Source: Caldithrix abyssi DSM 13497
GTDB taxonomy: Bacteria; Calditrichota; Calditrichia; Calditrichales; Calditrichaceae
Length of the DNA: 64,000 nucleotides
Assembly: GCF_001886815.1 (NCBI RefSeq)
Contig: NZ_CP018099.1
Span: 4,524,501 to 4,588,500, forward strand
Reading direction: 5' to 3'
The position numbers and the translations under genes are program-made. Positions 52,661 to 61,766 of this stretch are shown here, piece after piece. The stretch's first letter is position 1, and each line of letters opens with the position of its first letter. Under the pieces are notes generated by a model that had not been told where the DNA came from, ran no database searches, and saw only the letters and a list, made by a program, of their open reading frames with translations.

Positions 52661-55600
52661 ATGAATAAAATAATAGAGTTTTCACTAAAAAATCGTTTGT
52701 TGGTTTTGTCGCTGACAATATTGATTATGGCCGGAGGGTGGTTCAGTTACAAACAACTGCCCATAGACGCCTTTCCGGACGTTTCGCCAACGCTGGTTCA
52801 GGTGTTTACCGAAACGGAAGGACTGGCTCCGGAGGAGATTGAAAAATACGTCACCTTTCCGGTGGAGGCGGCCATGAACGGCCTGCCCAATCTGGAGACC
52901 ATCCGCTCGGTGTCCAATTTTGGCCTATCGGTGGTCAATATTTATTTTAAAGACGGAACTGATATCTATTTTGCTCGCCAGGTGGTCAATGAACGCCTGC
53001 AGGAAGCGCGCGAGCAAATCCCGGAAGGTTTTGGCGATCCACAGATGGGGCCTATCTCGACGGGCATGGGACTAATCCTTTTTTACTACCTGGAAGACAC
53101 CACCGGGCAGTACTCATTAACCGAACTGCGAACCATTCAGGATTGGCTAATCAAATATCAGTTGCAAACCGTGCCGGGCGTTACCGAAGTGCTGGGCATT
53201 GGCGGCTGGGAAAAACAATATCAGGTGGTGGTCGATGCCAACGCCCTACAGCGCTACGACGTTACCATGCAGGACATTATCGAGAAGGTACGTGCCAACA
53301 ATTTGAACGTGGGCGCGCAGTTCATTGAAAAAAACGCGGAAGAATTCATTGTGCGTTCGGTGGGTCTGGTTTCGAACATTGAAGATATTGAAAACATCGT
53401 CATTAAAACCATTGACGGCACGCCCATTTATCTGAAGCAAATCGCCGAGATAAAGATCGGCGGCGCTGTGCGGCGCGGCGTCCAAACACGGGACGGAATA
53501 GAAGAAGTGGTGGCCGGCATGGTGGTTAAGCTTTACGGGACAAACTCTTCCACCGTAATCAGCAAGGTAGAACAAAAGCTAAAAGAGATTAACAAAATTC
53601 TGCCCGAAGGCGTGCGCATCGTTCCCTACTACCAGCAAAAATCGCTGGTGCAGGCGGCCGTTTCTACGGTGACCGATGCACTGCTGCAGGGCATCATTCT
53701 GGTGGCATTAATTTTGATTATCTTTATGGGATCTATCCGCCCCAGTGTGGTGGTTGCCCTGTCCATTCCCTTCTCCATTTTATTTGCCTTTATCGGCATG
53801 CGCTACTTAAATCTTTCTATCAACTTAATGTCTTTTGGCGGATTGGCCATCGCCATCGGCATGATGGTTGACGGAACCATTGTGATGATTGAGAATGTGG
53901 ACCGCATGCTGCGAAACTCCTCGCGTGATGAACCGCGCATTCACGTGGTGGCCAGAGCGGCCAGAGAAGTGTCCCGCCCCATTGTGTTTGCCATTTCCAT
54001 AATCATCGTGGTCTTTTTACCTCTTTTCACTCTGCAGGGCGTTGAAGGCAAAACCTTTAAGCCGTTGGCCTTTACCGTATCGCTGGCCATGCTGGGCTCG
54101 CTTATTTTCGCTCTTTTTATTGCGCCCCTTTTTGCGCATTTGTTAATGCGCAGGCCAAAAAATCAAAGCAAGGAAAGCGGTTCCACAGAAATTGCGGTTG
54201 TCCGCTTTTTACAAAAAACCTACGAGCCCATCATTCGCTTTTTTATTAAAAGACGCATTTTAGCCATTGGCCTGGCGCTTGTTTTATTACTGGCCGGCAT
54301 TGCCATCTTTCCGCAGCTGGGGTCAGAATTTACGCCCACGCTTCAGGAAGGAACCATTGTTTTACGGTTAACCATGTCGCCATCCATATCGCTCAACGAG
54401 AGTATGCGCCTGACTCAGATTGTGGAACGACGTGTCATGCAGGTGCCGGAGGTGAAGCATGTGGTTACGCGCATCGGCCGCGGGGAAGTTGGGGCGCATA
54501 CCGATCCGATTAACAGCGCCGAGATGTACATCCTGCTTAAACCCAAAGATGAGTGGCGCACGGCAAAAACGCAGCAGGAATTAGAAGATGTCATTCGCCA
54601 TGAAGTGGGAGAGATCCCCGGCATTCTGGCTAATTTTACGCAACCCATTCAAATGACGGTAGATGAATTATTAGAAGGCGTCCGCGCCGAGCTGGCCATC
54701 AAGTTGTTTGGCGACGATCTGGAAGTTCTAAAAGAAAAAGCCGACGAAATTGCCCGCGTAGTGCAGCGCGTTCCCGGCGCGGCAGACGTGCAGCCCGATC
54801 AGATCAGCGGCACGCCGCAGCTTTTGATACGCCCCGATCGGCATGCCATCGCCCGCTACGGCATTAATATGGAAGACGTACAAAGCGTAATTCGCTCCAC
54901 CGTTGGCGGAGAGGTGGCCGGACAACTTTTTGAAGGCGTTAAACGTTTTGATATACTGGTGCGTTTTGCGCCGGAATTTCGCAGCACGCCGCAGCAAATC
55001 GAACAAATTCTGATTGAAACGCCAGACGGCACGCACATCCCCCTGGCGCAAATTGCAGAAATCAAGGAGATCGTCGGGCCGCGCCAGATTACGCGCCAGA
55101 ACAGCCAGCGTTTTATCACCATTCAGAGTAATGTGGTGGGCCGCGACATAGGCTCTTTTGTGGCCGAGGCGCAAAAAGCCATCGATGAAAATGTGAGTTT
55201 GCCGCCCGGCTATCTGGTAACATGGGGCGGACAATTCCGCCTGCAGCAGGAGGCAAACAAGCGGCTGGCCGTGGTTATTCCCATTACGCTGATCATCATT
55301 TTTGTGCTGCTCTTTTCCAGCTTCGGTTCTCTGAAAAACACCTTTCTTATTTTGCTTAATATTCCGCTGGCGCTGGTTGGCGGCGTCGCCGCTCTGTGGA
55401 TATTCGGACAGAATCTATCGGTGCCGGCTTCGGTGGGCTTTATTGCTTTGTTCGGCATTGCCCTGGAAAACGGCATGGTTCTTGTTTCCTATCTGAATAA
55501 GCTGTTAAAAGACGGCATGCCCATTGATGAGGCTTCGGTAAAAGGCGCGCTTTTGCGGCTGCGCCCTGTGCTGATGACCGCCATTACCACCGCTCTTGGA

Positions 55601-55768
55601 TTAATTCCCTTACTGCTGGCAACGGGCGTGGGCAGCGAGGTACAGCGTCCGCTGGCCATCGTTGTGGTCGGTGGATTGGTTACGTCAACGATCCTTACGC
55701 TGCTGGTTATCCCGGCCATTTACAAGTGGTTTTCTATCAATACCGAAAGCGAACTGGAGGTCGATTAA
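52661..55768 (+). CDS. czcA: CzcA-type RND heavy-metal efflux pump
   Basis: 1035 residues, full length for HME-RND. Twelve membrane helices in two sets. N-terminus IIEFSLKNRLLVLSLTILIM; ETEGLAPEEIEKYVTFPVE and PNLETIRSVSNFGLSVV in the first porter domain; TM4 SFGGLAIAIGMMVDGTIVMIEN contains the proton-relay Asp of the HME group (GMMVDGTIV). Second half has NRQ...PASVGFIALFGIALENGMVLVSY. Exports divalent cations (Zn/Co/Cd) or Cu/Ag from periplasm across the outer membrane using the proton gradient. The CadC-like repressor favours Zn/Cd/Pb. Confidence 0.94.
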   Translation: MNKIIEFSLKNRLLVLSLTILIMAGGWFSYKQLPIDAFPDVSPTLVQVFTETEGLAPEEIEKYVTFPVEAAMNGLPNLETIRSVSNFGLSVVNIYFKDGTDIYFARQVVNERLQEAREQIPEGFGDPQMGPISTGMGLILFYYLEDTTGQYSLTELRTIQDWLIKYQLQTVPGVTEVLGIGGWEKQYQVVVDANALQRYDVTMQDIIEKVRANNLNVGAQFIEKNAEEFIVRSVGLVSNIEDIENIVIKTIDGTPIYLKQIAEIKIGGAVRRGVQTRDGIEEVVAGMVVKLYGTNSSTVISKVEQKLKEINKILPEGVRIVPYYQQKSLVQAAVSTVTDALLQGIILVALILIIFMGSIRPSVVVALSIPFSILFAFIGMRYLNLSINLMSFGGLAIAIGMMVDGTIVMIENVDRMLRNSSRDEPRIHVVARAAREVSRPIVFAISIIIVVFLPLFTLQGVEGKTFKPLAFTVSLAMLGSLIFALFIAPLFAHLLMRRPKNQSKESGSTEIAVVRFLQKTYEPIIRFFIKRRILAIGLALVLLLAGIAIFPQLGSEFTPTLQEGTIVLRLTMSPSISLNESMRLTQIVERRVMQVPEVKHVVTRIGRGEVGAHTDPINSAEMYILLKPKDEWRTAKTQQELEDVIRHEVGEIPGILANFTQPIQMTVDELLEGVRAELAIKLFGDDLEVLKEKADEIARVVQRVPGAADVQPDQISGTPQLLIRPDRHAIARYGINMEDVQSVIRSTVGGEVAGQLFEGVKRFDILVRFAPEFRSTPQQIEQILIETPDGTHIPLAQIAEIKEIVGPRQITRQNSQRFITIQSNVVGRDIGSFVAEAQKAIDENVSLPPGYLVTWGGQFRLQQEANKRLAVVIPITLIIIFVLLFSSFGSLKNTFLILLNIPLALVGGVAALWIFGQNLSVPASVGFIALFGIALENGMVLVSYLNKLLKDGMPIDEASVKGALLRLRPVLMTAITTALGLIPLLLATGVGSEVQRPLAIVVVGGLVTSTILTLLVIPAIYKWFSINTESELEVD

Positions 55769-55823
55769 TGCTCAGCCCGGGAAACTCATCTCTTAAAATT
55801 TTAACTAAAAATAGGGAAAACAA

Positions 55824-56159
55824 ATGAAACATATAATCGCATACATAAAACCGCACAAATTAACAGAGGTTACCATGGCGTTGCAGCGCATCGACAATTT
55901 AAGCGGTATGACCGTGCTTGACGTAAAGGGCTTTGGCCGCGGCCGAAAAACGAAGGCATCTCTGGAAGAACAACTGGTTGATTTTGTGCCGCATGTTAAA
56001 ATTGAAGTTTTTTGCAATGATGAATTGCTCAATCAGGTGGTAGAAGCCATTGAAAAATCGGCGCACACCGGCCTGCGAGGCGATGGTAAAATTTACATTT
56101 GTGAGCTGCAGGAGGCCATTCGCATCAGCAGCGGTGAACGTGGAGAGAATGCGGTTTAA
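55824..56159 (+). CDS. PII-like signal protein of the metal-efflux operon
   Basis: 111 residues. PII fold: MKHIIAYIKPHKLTEVTMALQ, T-loop region VLDVKGFGRGRKTKASLEE lacking the uridylylated Tyr, B-loop TGLRGDGKIYICELQEAIRI. The VPHVKIEVFCNDELLNQVVEAI segment matches GlnB strand-helix 2. PII-like proteins encoded beside CzcA/CusA pumps form a separate branch (called PII-NG in the literature); their effector is not settled. Lies 55 bases after czcA. Probably modulates the pump or senses metal or nucleotide. Confidence 0.85.
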   Translation: MKHIIAYIKPHKLTEVTMALQRIDNLSGMTVLDVKGFGRGRKTKASLEEQLVDFVPHVKIEVFCNDELLNQVVEAIEKSAHTGLRGDGKIYICELQEAIRISSGERGENAV

Positions 56160-56170
56160 CGCTGCTTATC

Positions 56171-56225
56171 TGCCTTCTGGCGACGCTTGAACGTTAAAAA
56201 GAGCGTCTGCCAGAAGGCAATTTAA
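56171..56225 (+). terminator. hairpin after the PII-like gene, probable terminator
   Basis: TGCCTTCTGG(C) / (G)CCAGAAGGCA with further pairing of GACGCT/AGCGTC inside, then ATTTAAACG. The T run is weak, so partial read-through into the P-type ATPase gene is possible. The rest of the 318-base spacer to 56477 holds no gene. Confidence 0.6.
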
Positions 56226-56477
56226 ACGTTTATCGGCAAGGCATCCGAGGCGAAAAGTTCCGTTCGCCGATTATTTCCAGCAAGAAAACATTAAAAAAGG
56301 ATTTATTCCTGCTGAAAGAATGGATACGGAAATAATGTCGTCAAAATTAACAAACTACAGAAAGCGCACAAAAACCGATCCTGGATTCCAGCGAGGTGGA
56401 AAACAGGGATTTGTTCCTCTATAAAAAGGGAGACGCAAAATCGTTCTTTTAGCGCTTAAGCTAAATAAAAGGAGTTA

Positions 56478-58385
56478 ATGAAAATGAAACAACATGAACC
56501 TGAAGGTTTCCACGGCAAGTGGTACAGCCATCCGCCCATGCGCAATGCGTTAATTGCCGGAGCGATTACCGGTGTGACATTCGCCCTGTCGTATTCCGGC
56601 CTGATTGCCCAGACATGGGAAATCGCTTTATACGTGATCGCCATGTTCATCGGCGGTTATCACTGGACGCGCGAAGGCTTTGAGAAACTAATCGAAGAAA
56701 AAGAAATCGGCATCGAAATGCTGATGATCGCCGCCACCATCGGTTCCGCCATTTTAGGCATGTGGGACGAAGCGGCCTTTCTGGTCTTTTTGTACGGCGC
56801 AGCCGAGGGCTTAGAAGAGTACACCTACGCCAAAACACGGGCTTCCATTCGTAAATTGCTGGACCTGGCGCCCAAAGAAGCGCACCTTTTGCGCAACGGC
56901 AAAGAAGAAACCGTACCCGCCGAAACATTGAAAGTGGGCGATATCTTTCTGGTCAGGCCCGGCGAATCCATTCCCACGGACGGTATTGTCATTAAAGGCC
57001 GTTCGAGCGTAAACGAGGCGCCGGTTACGGGCGAATCGACGCCGGTGGTGAAAGAAGAAGGACAGCCTGTTTTTGCCGCGACCATGAATCAGGAAGGCGC
57101 GCTGGAAATTCGCGCAACGGCTACTTTTCAGGACAACACCCTGGCCAAAATGATCCATCTGGTGGAAGAGGCCCAGGAGCAAAAAGGCAAAGCGCAGGCC
57201 TTTATCGAACGTTTTGGCCGCAGATATTCTCCGCTGGTGCTGGTAAGCGCTCTTTTAATGATCATTGTCCCTTATCTTTTAGGCGCTTCGCTTTCATTCT
57301 GCGCCTCAAGAGCCGTGGTTTTGCTGGTTGCCGCAGCGCCATGCGCATTGATTATGTCCACGCCGGTGGCTCTGGCCGCCGGAATCGGCACGGCCGGTAA
57401 AAACGGCGTTTTGATCAAAGGCGGCGTGCATCTGGAAAATCTTGGAAAATTAAAAGCCATTGCCTTTGATAAAACCGGTACGCTAACCATGGGCAAACCG
57501 GTGATTACGGACATCGTTCCGGCTAATGGCTCGACAGAAGACCTATTGCAGATCGCTTTGAGTATTGAACGGCTTTCGGAGCATCCTCTGGCCAGAGCCA
57601 TTGTTCAAAAAGCGGAAGAATTAAACATAAAAGCTCTTGAAGTTAGCGAGTTTAAATCTATTGCCGGATACGGCGCCCGGGCTAAAATTAACGGTAAGTT
57701 TTTTGTGGTGGGACGCCCGGAATTGATGGGGAACAATGCCCTGCCAGCTACTCTGGAATCAAAAGCGCGCGCCTTGCGCGAACAGGCGAAAACGGTCATT
57801 GTCGTGGGCAACGACCATGAGGTTAAAGGGCTGCTCGCCGTTCGGGACGAAATCCGGCCCGGCGCCGTTCAAATGATTGAAGAGCTACACCGTCTGGGCA
57901 TCAAGGTGGCCATTTTAACCGGCGATAACGAACAAACAGCGCAGGCCATTGCCAGAGAGTTAAAAGTAGATGATGTGCGCGCCAGCTTAAAACCGGAAAA
58001 TAAAATGGACGCTCTGAAAGATCTACTGCGACAATATGGGGCCGTGGCCATGGTGGGCGACGGCATTAACGACGCCCCGGCGCTGGCTCAGGCAACTGTG
58101 GGGTTTGCCATGGGCGCTGCCGGCACCGATGCAGCCATTGAAGCGGCCGATATCGCCCTGATGGGCGACGACCTGGCAAAAATTCCATTTGCCTTAAGAC
58201 TGGGCAAAAAAGTTCGCATCGTAAGCACAGAAAACATCGTCTTTTCCTTGCTTGTTTTGCTTTTTTTAATTCCTACAGCCGTCGCCGGCATGATGTCTGT
58301 GGCCACGGCCGTTTTCTTCCATGAGGCCTCTGAGTTGCTGGCTGTTGGCAACGGATTAAGGGCCGGTAAAATTAAAAACGCATGA
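56478..58385 (+). CDS. P1B-type heavy-metal-translocating ATPase with unusual APC motif
   Basis: 635 residues; the ATG at 56484 is an alternative start with better spacing to GGAG. No N-terminal heavy-metal-associated domain, only a His-bearing tail (HEPEGFHGKWYSHPP). Actuator motif PVTGESTPV (TGES), phosphorylation site AFDKTGTLTMG, SEHPLA (the HP motif), and GDGINDAPAL are intact. The transmembrane metal motif is AAAPCALIMSTP, that is APC instead of CPC (Zn/Cd/Cu types) or SPC (CoaT type). The last helix has FFHEASELLAVGNGLR, closer to the HEG motif of the P1B-4 group. Cytoplasmic metal export is expected, complementing the Czc pump. Metal is uncertain. Confidence 0.9.
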   Translation: MKMKQHEPEGFHGKWYSHPPMRNALIAGAITGVTFALSYSGLIAQTWEIALYVIAMFIGGYHWTREGFEKLIEEKEIGIEMLMIAATIGSAILGMWDEAAFLVFLYGAAEGLEEYTYAKTRASIRKLLDLAPKEAHLLRNGKEETVPAETLKVGDIFLVRPGESIPTDGIVIKGRSSVNEAPVTGESTPVVKEEGQPVFAATMNQEGALEIRATATFQDNTLAKMIHLVEEAQEQKGKAQAFIERFGRRYSPLVLVSALLMIIVPYLLGASLSFCASRAVVLLVAAAPCALIMSTPVALAAGIGTAGKNGVLIKGGVHLENLGKLKAIAFDKTGTLTMGKPVITDIVPANGSTEDLLQIALSIERLSEHPLARAIVQKAEELNIKALEVSEFKSIAGYGARAKINGKFFVVGRPELMGNNALPATLESKARALREQAKTVIVVGNDHEVKGLLAVRDEIRPGAVQMIEELHRLGIKVAILTGDNEQTAQAIARELKVDDVRASLKPENKMDALKDLLRQYGAVAMVGDGINDAPALAQATVGFAMGAAGTDAAIEAADIALMGDDLAKIPFALRLGKKVRIVSTENIVFSLLVLLFLIPTAVAGMMSVATAVFFHEASELLAVGNGLRAGKIKNA

Positions 58386-58415
58386 ATCACTGTGTTTGGT
58401 CATTGGCGTACGTAA

Positions 58416-58812
58416 TGTGAAGTTTTTTAGGATATGTCAAATTCTTGTTTGGAAAAAATTAAATCCCGTAGGGATTGATGAGAATAGCGCGGCAGTTCAC
58501 TGCCGGGAAAAGGGAAACCACACAAATGTAAAAATGTCCCGGAGGGACATCTGAATTTCCATCCCGCTGGTTTCAGCCGTCCCCACGGGACGGGATTGTG
58601 ATCTGGTTCGGTGCATTTTCTTAGTGTGAAGTTTTTGTAGATGTGTCAAATTCTTGTTTGGGAAAAAATTAAATCCCGTAGGGATTGTTGAGAATAGCGC
58701 GGCAGTTCACTGCCGGGGGAAGGGAAACCACACAAATGTAAAAATGTCCCGTAGGGACATCTGAATGTCCATCCCGCCGGTTTCAGCCGTCCCCACAGGA
58801 CGGGATTTAGTT
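58416..58812. repeat. 209-bp tandem duplication in a spacer
   Basis: Copy 1 is 58416-58624 and copy 2 starts at 58625 and matches until about 58812. Both begin TGTGAAGTTTTT and contain GTCAAATTCTTGTTTGG, AAATCCCGTAGGGATTG, AGCGCGGCAGTTCACTGCC and ATGTCCCG(T/G)AGGGACATCTGAAT, each a small palindrome. They end in CAGCCGTCCCCAC(A/G)GGACGGGAT. Copies differ at a handful of bases. The ATCCCGTAGGGAT and GTCCCGTAGGGAC palindromes are REP-like. No gene is seen from 58386 to 59073. Confidence 0.85.
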
Positions 58813-59073
58813 TCGTGCAAATGCAAGAAGATGAATGACAGACCTGAGACCATTCAACCAATCAACCACTCTAGCGGTATAAAAATTTTCAAATCCCAGC
58901 ATGACGGAGCAGATCCTACGAAGAAAGTATTCTAAAGATAGCTACTAACGAACCGAAAATAACAGTGTTCACCATTTGTATCCAAATAATGAGCAGCAAC
59001 CCGTGACATCGGAAGGCGCAGACAAGGTTAAGTTTTGTAAAAAACAATGAAGTCATAAATTTAAGGAGGTATC

Positions 59074-61002
59074 ATGCGCTGGTTATTTATTTTGATTGCT
59101 GTGGTAGGATTGATCTCAACTGGATTAGTGGCGCAAACCTTGCCCACCCAAACCTCTACTTTGTTTAGCGGTTCTGGCAACTGTGCCACCTGTCATCAGC
59201 CCGGTCCCCCCAACACAGGCGCTTTGTTAGATTTGCAGGGACGCGATGTTTCGCCCGTCACCTTGTGGCGTTCTACCATGATGGCCAGCGCCTCGAAAGA
59301 TCCATTCTGGCAGGCAAAAGTTTCTGCGGAAATTTCGGCCAATCCGCATTTGCAAAGTGTCATTGAAGACAAATGCACCACCTGTCATGCGCCCATGGGG
59401 CGCACCGAGGCCATCTACAACGGCGCTTCCGGTTATACCTTCGCTGAAATGAAACTTGACTCTCTTGCGCTGGACGGCGTAAGCTGCACGCTTTGCCATC
59501 AGATAAAAAGTGATAATTTGGGCCTGTCCGAAAGTTTTAGCGGACACTATCTCATCGAGAACGACCGCATTATTTACGGCCCGTTTCAGAATCCTTTAAC
59601 TTCACCCATGCAAAACAGCGTAAATTACACGCCAACTCATGGACTGCAGACATTAAACTCGGAGCTCTGCGCCACCTGCCACACTCTGTTCACGCCTTAT
59701 GTGGATAACGACGGTAATGTGGTGGGAGAGGCGCCAGAACAAACGCCTTACCTGGAATGGAAAAATAGCGTTTTCCCCTCCCGCGATGTACAGTGCCAGA
59801 CCTGCCACATGCCAAAACTTAACGAGAGCATAATAATTGCCAATCATCCTACTACTCTGGTGGCGCGTAGCGAATATGCCCTGCATTTTTTTGTTGGCGG
59901 AAATGTTTACATGTTGAAACTATTAAAAGCCCACAGCACTGCGCTGGGCCTTACGGCAAACACCGCGCAGCTCGACAGCACACTTTCGCGTACCATTCGC
60001 TTTTTGCAGAATGAAACAGCGGAGCTTTCGGCTGAATATCAATGGATAACCAGTGATACGTTGCTGGTAAAAGTGGCCGTTCAAAACAAAACCGGCCACA
60101 AATTTCCCACGGCCTATCCCAGTCGGCGCGCCTGGCTGGAATTGCGCTTAAACGATGCGCAGGGACAGGTGTTGTTCGAATCCGGAGCATGGGATGCCGC
60201 TTTAGGAGAAATTCGCTACTTATCCGAACCTTTCGAACCGCATTACACACTGATTACCAAACCGGAACAGGTGCAAATTTACCAGTCGGTGATGAAAGAC
60301 GTGGACAACAACGTCAACTACACGCTGTTGCGCGCCGCCGGTTATCTTAAAGACAATCGCATCCCGCCACAGGGATTTAGTGTAAACGGCCCGGCCTACG
60401 ATTCCACAGCCATTATTGGCAGCGCTGTAAATGATGTGGATTTTAATCGTGACGGTTCGGGCACAGATACGGTGATTTACAAAATCGGCGGTTTGAACAA
60501 AAATAATCAATATACTTTAACGGTAAAATTGAATTATCAGAGTCTGAGTCCCCGTTTTGTAGCTGATCTTCTACAATACGATACGCCCGAAGTACAGGCT
60601 TTCACCGCCTATTACCAGCAAGTTCCGAATCTGCCGCTGGTAATCGATTCCTTACAACAAACGGTCACAGCTACAGGTATTAAAAAAAGCCAGCTTCATT
60701 TTCCGCAGCGTGAGTTATTGGTCAGCGCGTATCCCAACCCCTTCAATCCGCAAACGACCATTAGCGTGCAAACCTCGGCAAACGGCAGACTGACCATCAC
60801 TATTTTTAACATTAAGGGCGAAAAGATAAAATCGCTTGCCCAAACAACGGTTTCAAGGGGCGTTCACCGCTTTGTCTGGGAAGGGCAGTCCGATCAGAAC
60901 ACACCGCTGCCAAGCGGAACCTACTTGCTCCGCATCGAACTAACCCCCGACGGAGGGAGCGGCACACAAATACAAACAAAAAAGATTATTTTGCTTAAGT
61001 AG
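59074..61002 (+). CDS. exported pentaheme cytochrome c with type IX-like sorting domain
   Basis: 642 residues. Signal peptide MRWLFILIAVVGLISTGLVA. Heme domain 35-260 with five CxxCH sites (CATCH, CTTCH, CTLCH, CATCH, CQTCH), spaced as in the cytochrome c554/NrfA-like group; WRSTMMASASKDPFWQAKV is typical of such secreted multiheme proteins. Middle part is beta-rich (about 290-535, with NKTGHKFPTAYPSRRAWLEL). C-terminal domain about 555-642 begins SAYPNPFNPQTTIS and ends TKKIILLK, a type A sorting domain. AAGGAGG precedes the ATG. Predicts a surface-exposed heme protein; substrate unknown. Confidence 0.9.
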   Translation: MRWLFILIAVVGLISTGLVAQTLPTQTSTLFSGSGNCATCHQPGPPNTGALLDLQGRDVSPVTLWRSTMMASASKDPFWQAKVSAEISANPHLQSVIEDKCTTCHAPMGRTEAIYNGASGYTFAEMKLDSLALDGVSCTLCHQIKSDNLGLSESFSGHYLIENDRIIYGPFQNPLTSPMQNSVNYTPTHGLQTLNSELCATCHTLFTPYVDNDGNVVGEAPEQTPYLEWKNSVFPSRDVQCQTCHMPKLNESIIIANHPTTLVARSEYALHFFVGGNVYMLKLLKAHSTALGLTANTAQLDSTLSRTIRFLQNETAELSAEYQWITSDTLLVKVAVQNKTGHKFPTAYPSRRAWLELRLNDAQGQVLFESGAWDAALGEIRYLSEPFEPHYTLITKPEQVQIYQSVMKDVDNNVNYTLLRAAGYLKDNRIPPQGFSVNGPAYDSTAIIGSAVNDVDFNRDGSGTDTVIYKIGGLNKNNQYTLTVKLNYQSLSPRFVADLLQYDTPEVQAFTAYYQQVPNLPLVIDSLQQTVTATGIKKSQLHFPQRELLVSAYPNPFNPQTTISVQTSANGRLTITIFNIKGEKIKSLAQTTVSRGVHRFVWEGQSDQNTPLPSGTYLLRIELTPDGGSGTQIQTKKIILLK

Positions 61003-61067
61003 GCATTAGAAAAAGACACTTTTAAATAGAAATCAAAGCAGCAGGCGCTCAGAGCGACACTTCAATT

Positions 61068-61101
61068 AAAGGCCCGTCGTGTGAACACAGGACGGGCCTT
61101 T
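61068..61101 (+). terminator. intrinsic terminator after the pentaheme gene
   Basis: AAAGGCCCGTC / GACGGGCCTTT, perfect 11-bp stem with a 12-base loop, ending in TTTAAG. Lies 66 bases after the stop codon. Confidence 0.8.
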
Positions 61102-61188
61102 AAGTATTCTGTTTACGCCGTTTTTTTTAGCGTTAAAATGGCTTTAAATTCTCGGCAGATGATCAGCAGTAAAAATCAAATGCATGTA

Positions 61189-61766
61189 ATGAAAGTTAAA
61201 GAAACCGCTTCCACTTACAAGGCAAAGTCAAAACCTCTCACCTATCAGGAATATCTAAAACTGCCCGACGATGGACAGCGCTACGAAGTGATTAACGGAG
61301 AGCTAATCATGACGCCTTCTCACTTAACCATCCATCAGCAAATTAGCGACGAAATCTTCTTAAAATTAGGCGGTTACGTAAAACAAAAAATATTGGTTTG
61401 ATTTTTCACGCGCCTTTAGCTGTTGATTTAAGCGAAAAAAATGTCCTTCAACCCGATATTATTTTTATTGCGAAAGAACGGCAGGAAATCGTCACGGACA
61501 AAAATATTTCCGGCGCTCCGGCTCTGGTTGTCGAAATTCTCCCCCCTTCCACAGCTTACTACAACTTGTTCGATAAAAAAGAGCTTTACGAACAATTTGG
61601 CGTAAAAGAATACTGGATTGTTGATCCCCTGCGGCAGTGGATTGAAATTTAAAATCTCCAAGGAACCAAATTTGTTCTGACGCAAAAACTTAGAAAAACA
61701 AGGCCGTCTCAATCCTCTCTAATAAAGGGCTTCGCTTTGAAATTAGAAGAGCTTTTTCAAGAATAG
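61189..61766 (+). pseudogene. Uma2-family endonuclease-like gene, broken by a frameshift and a stop
   Basis: Starts at the ATG at 61189 (MKVKETASTYKAKSKPLTY). The first part reads YQEYLKLPDDGQRYEVINGE and HLTIHQQISDEIFLKLG, the Uma2/DUF820 pattern, until a stop at 61399-61401. The +1/-1 shifted frame resumes at once with GLIFHAPLAVDLSEKNVLQPDI and PALVVEILPPSTAYYNLFDKK...KEYWIVDP, containing the PD-(D/E)xK-like residues. A TAA at about 61650-61652 replaces what is usually Tyr after WIEI, after which NLQGTKFVLTQKL...LKLEELFQE continues in frame to 61766. Two independent lesions argue for a true pseudogene rather than a sequencing error, though one cannot be excluded. Confidence 0.85.
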
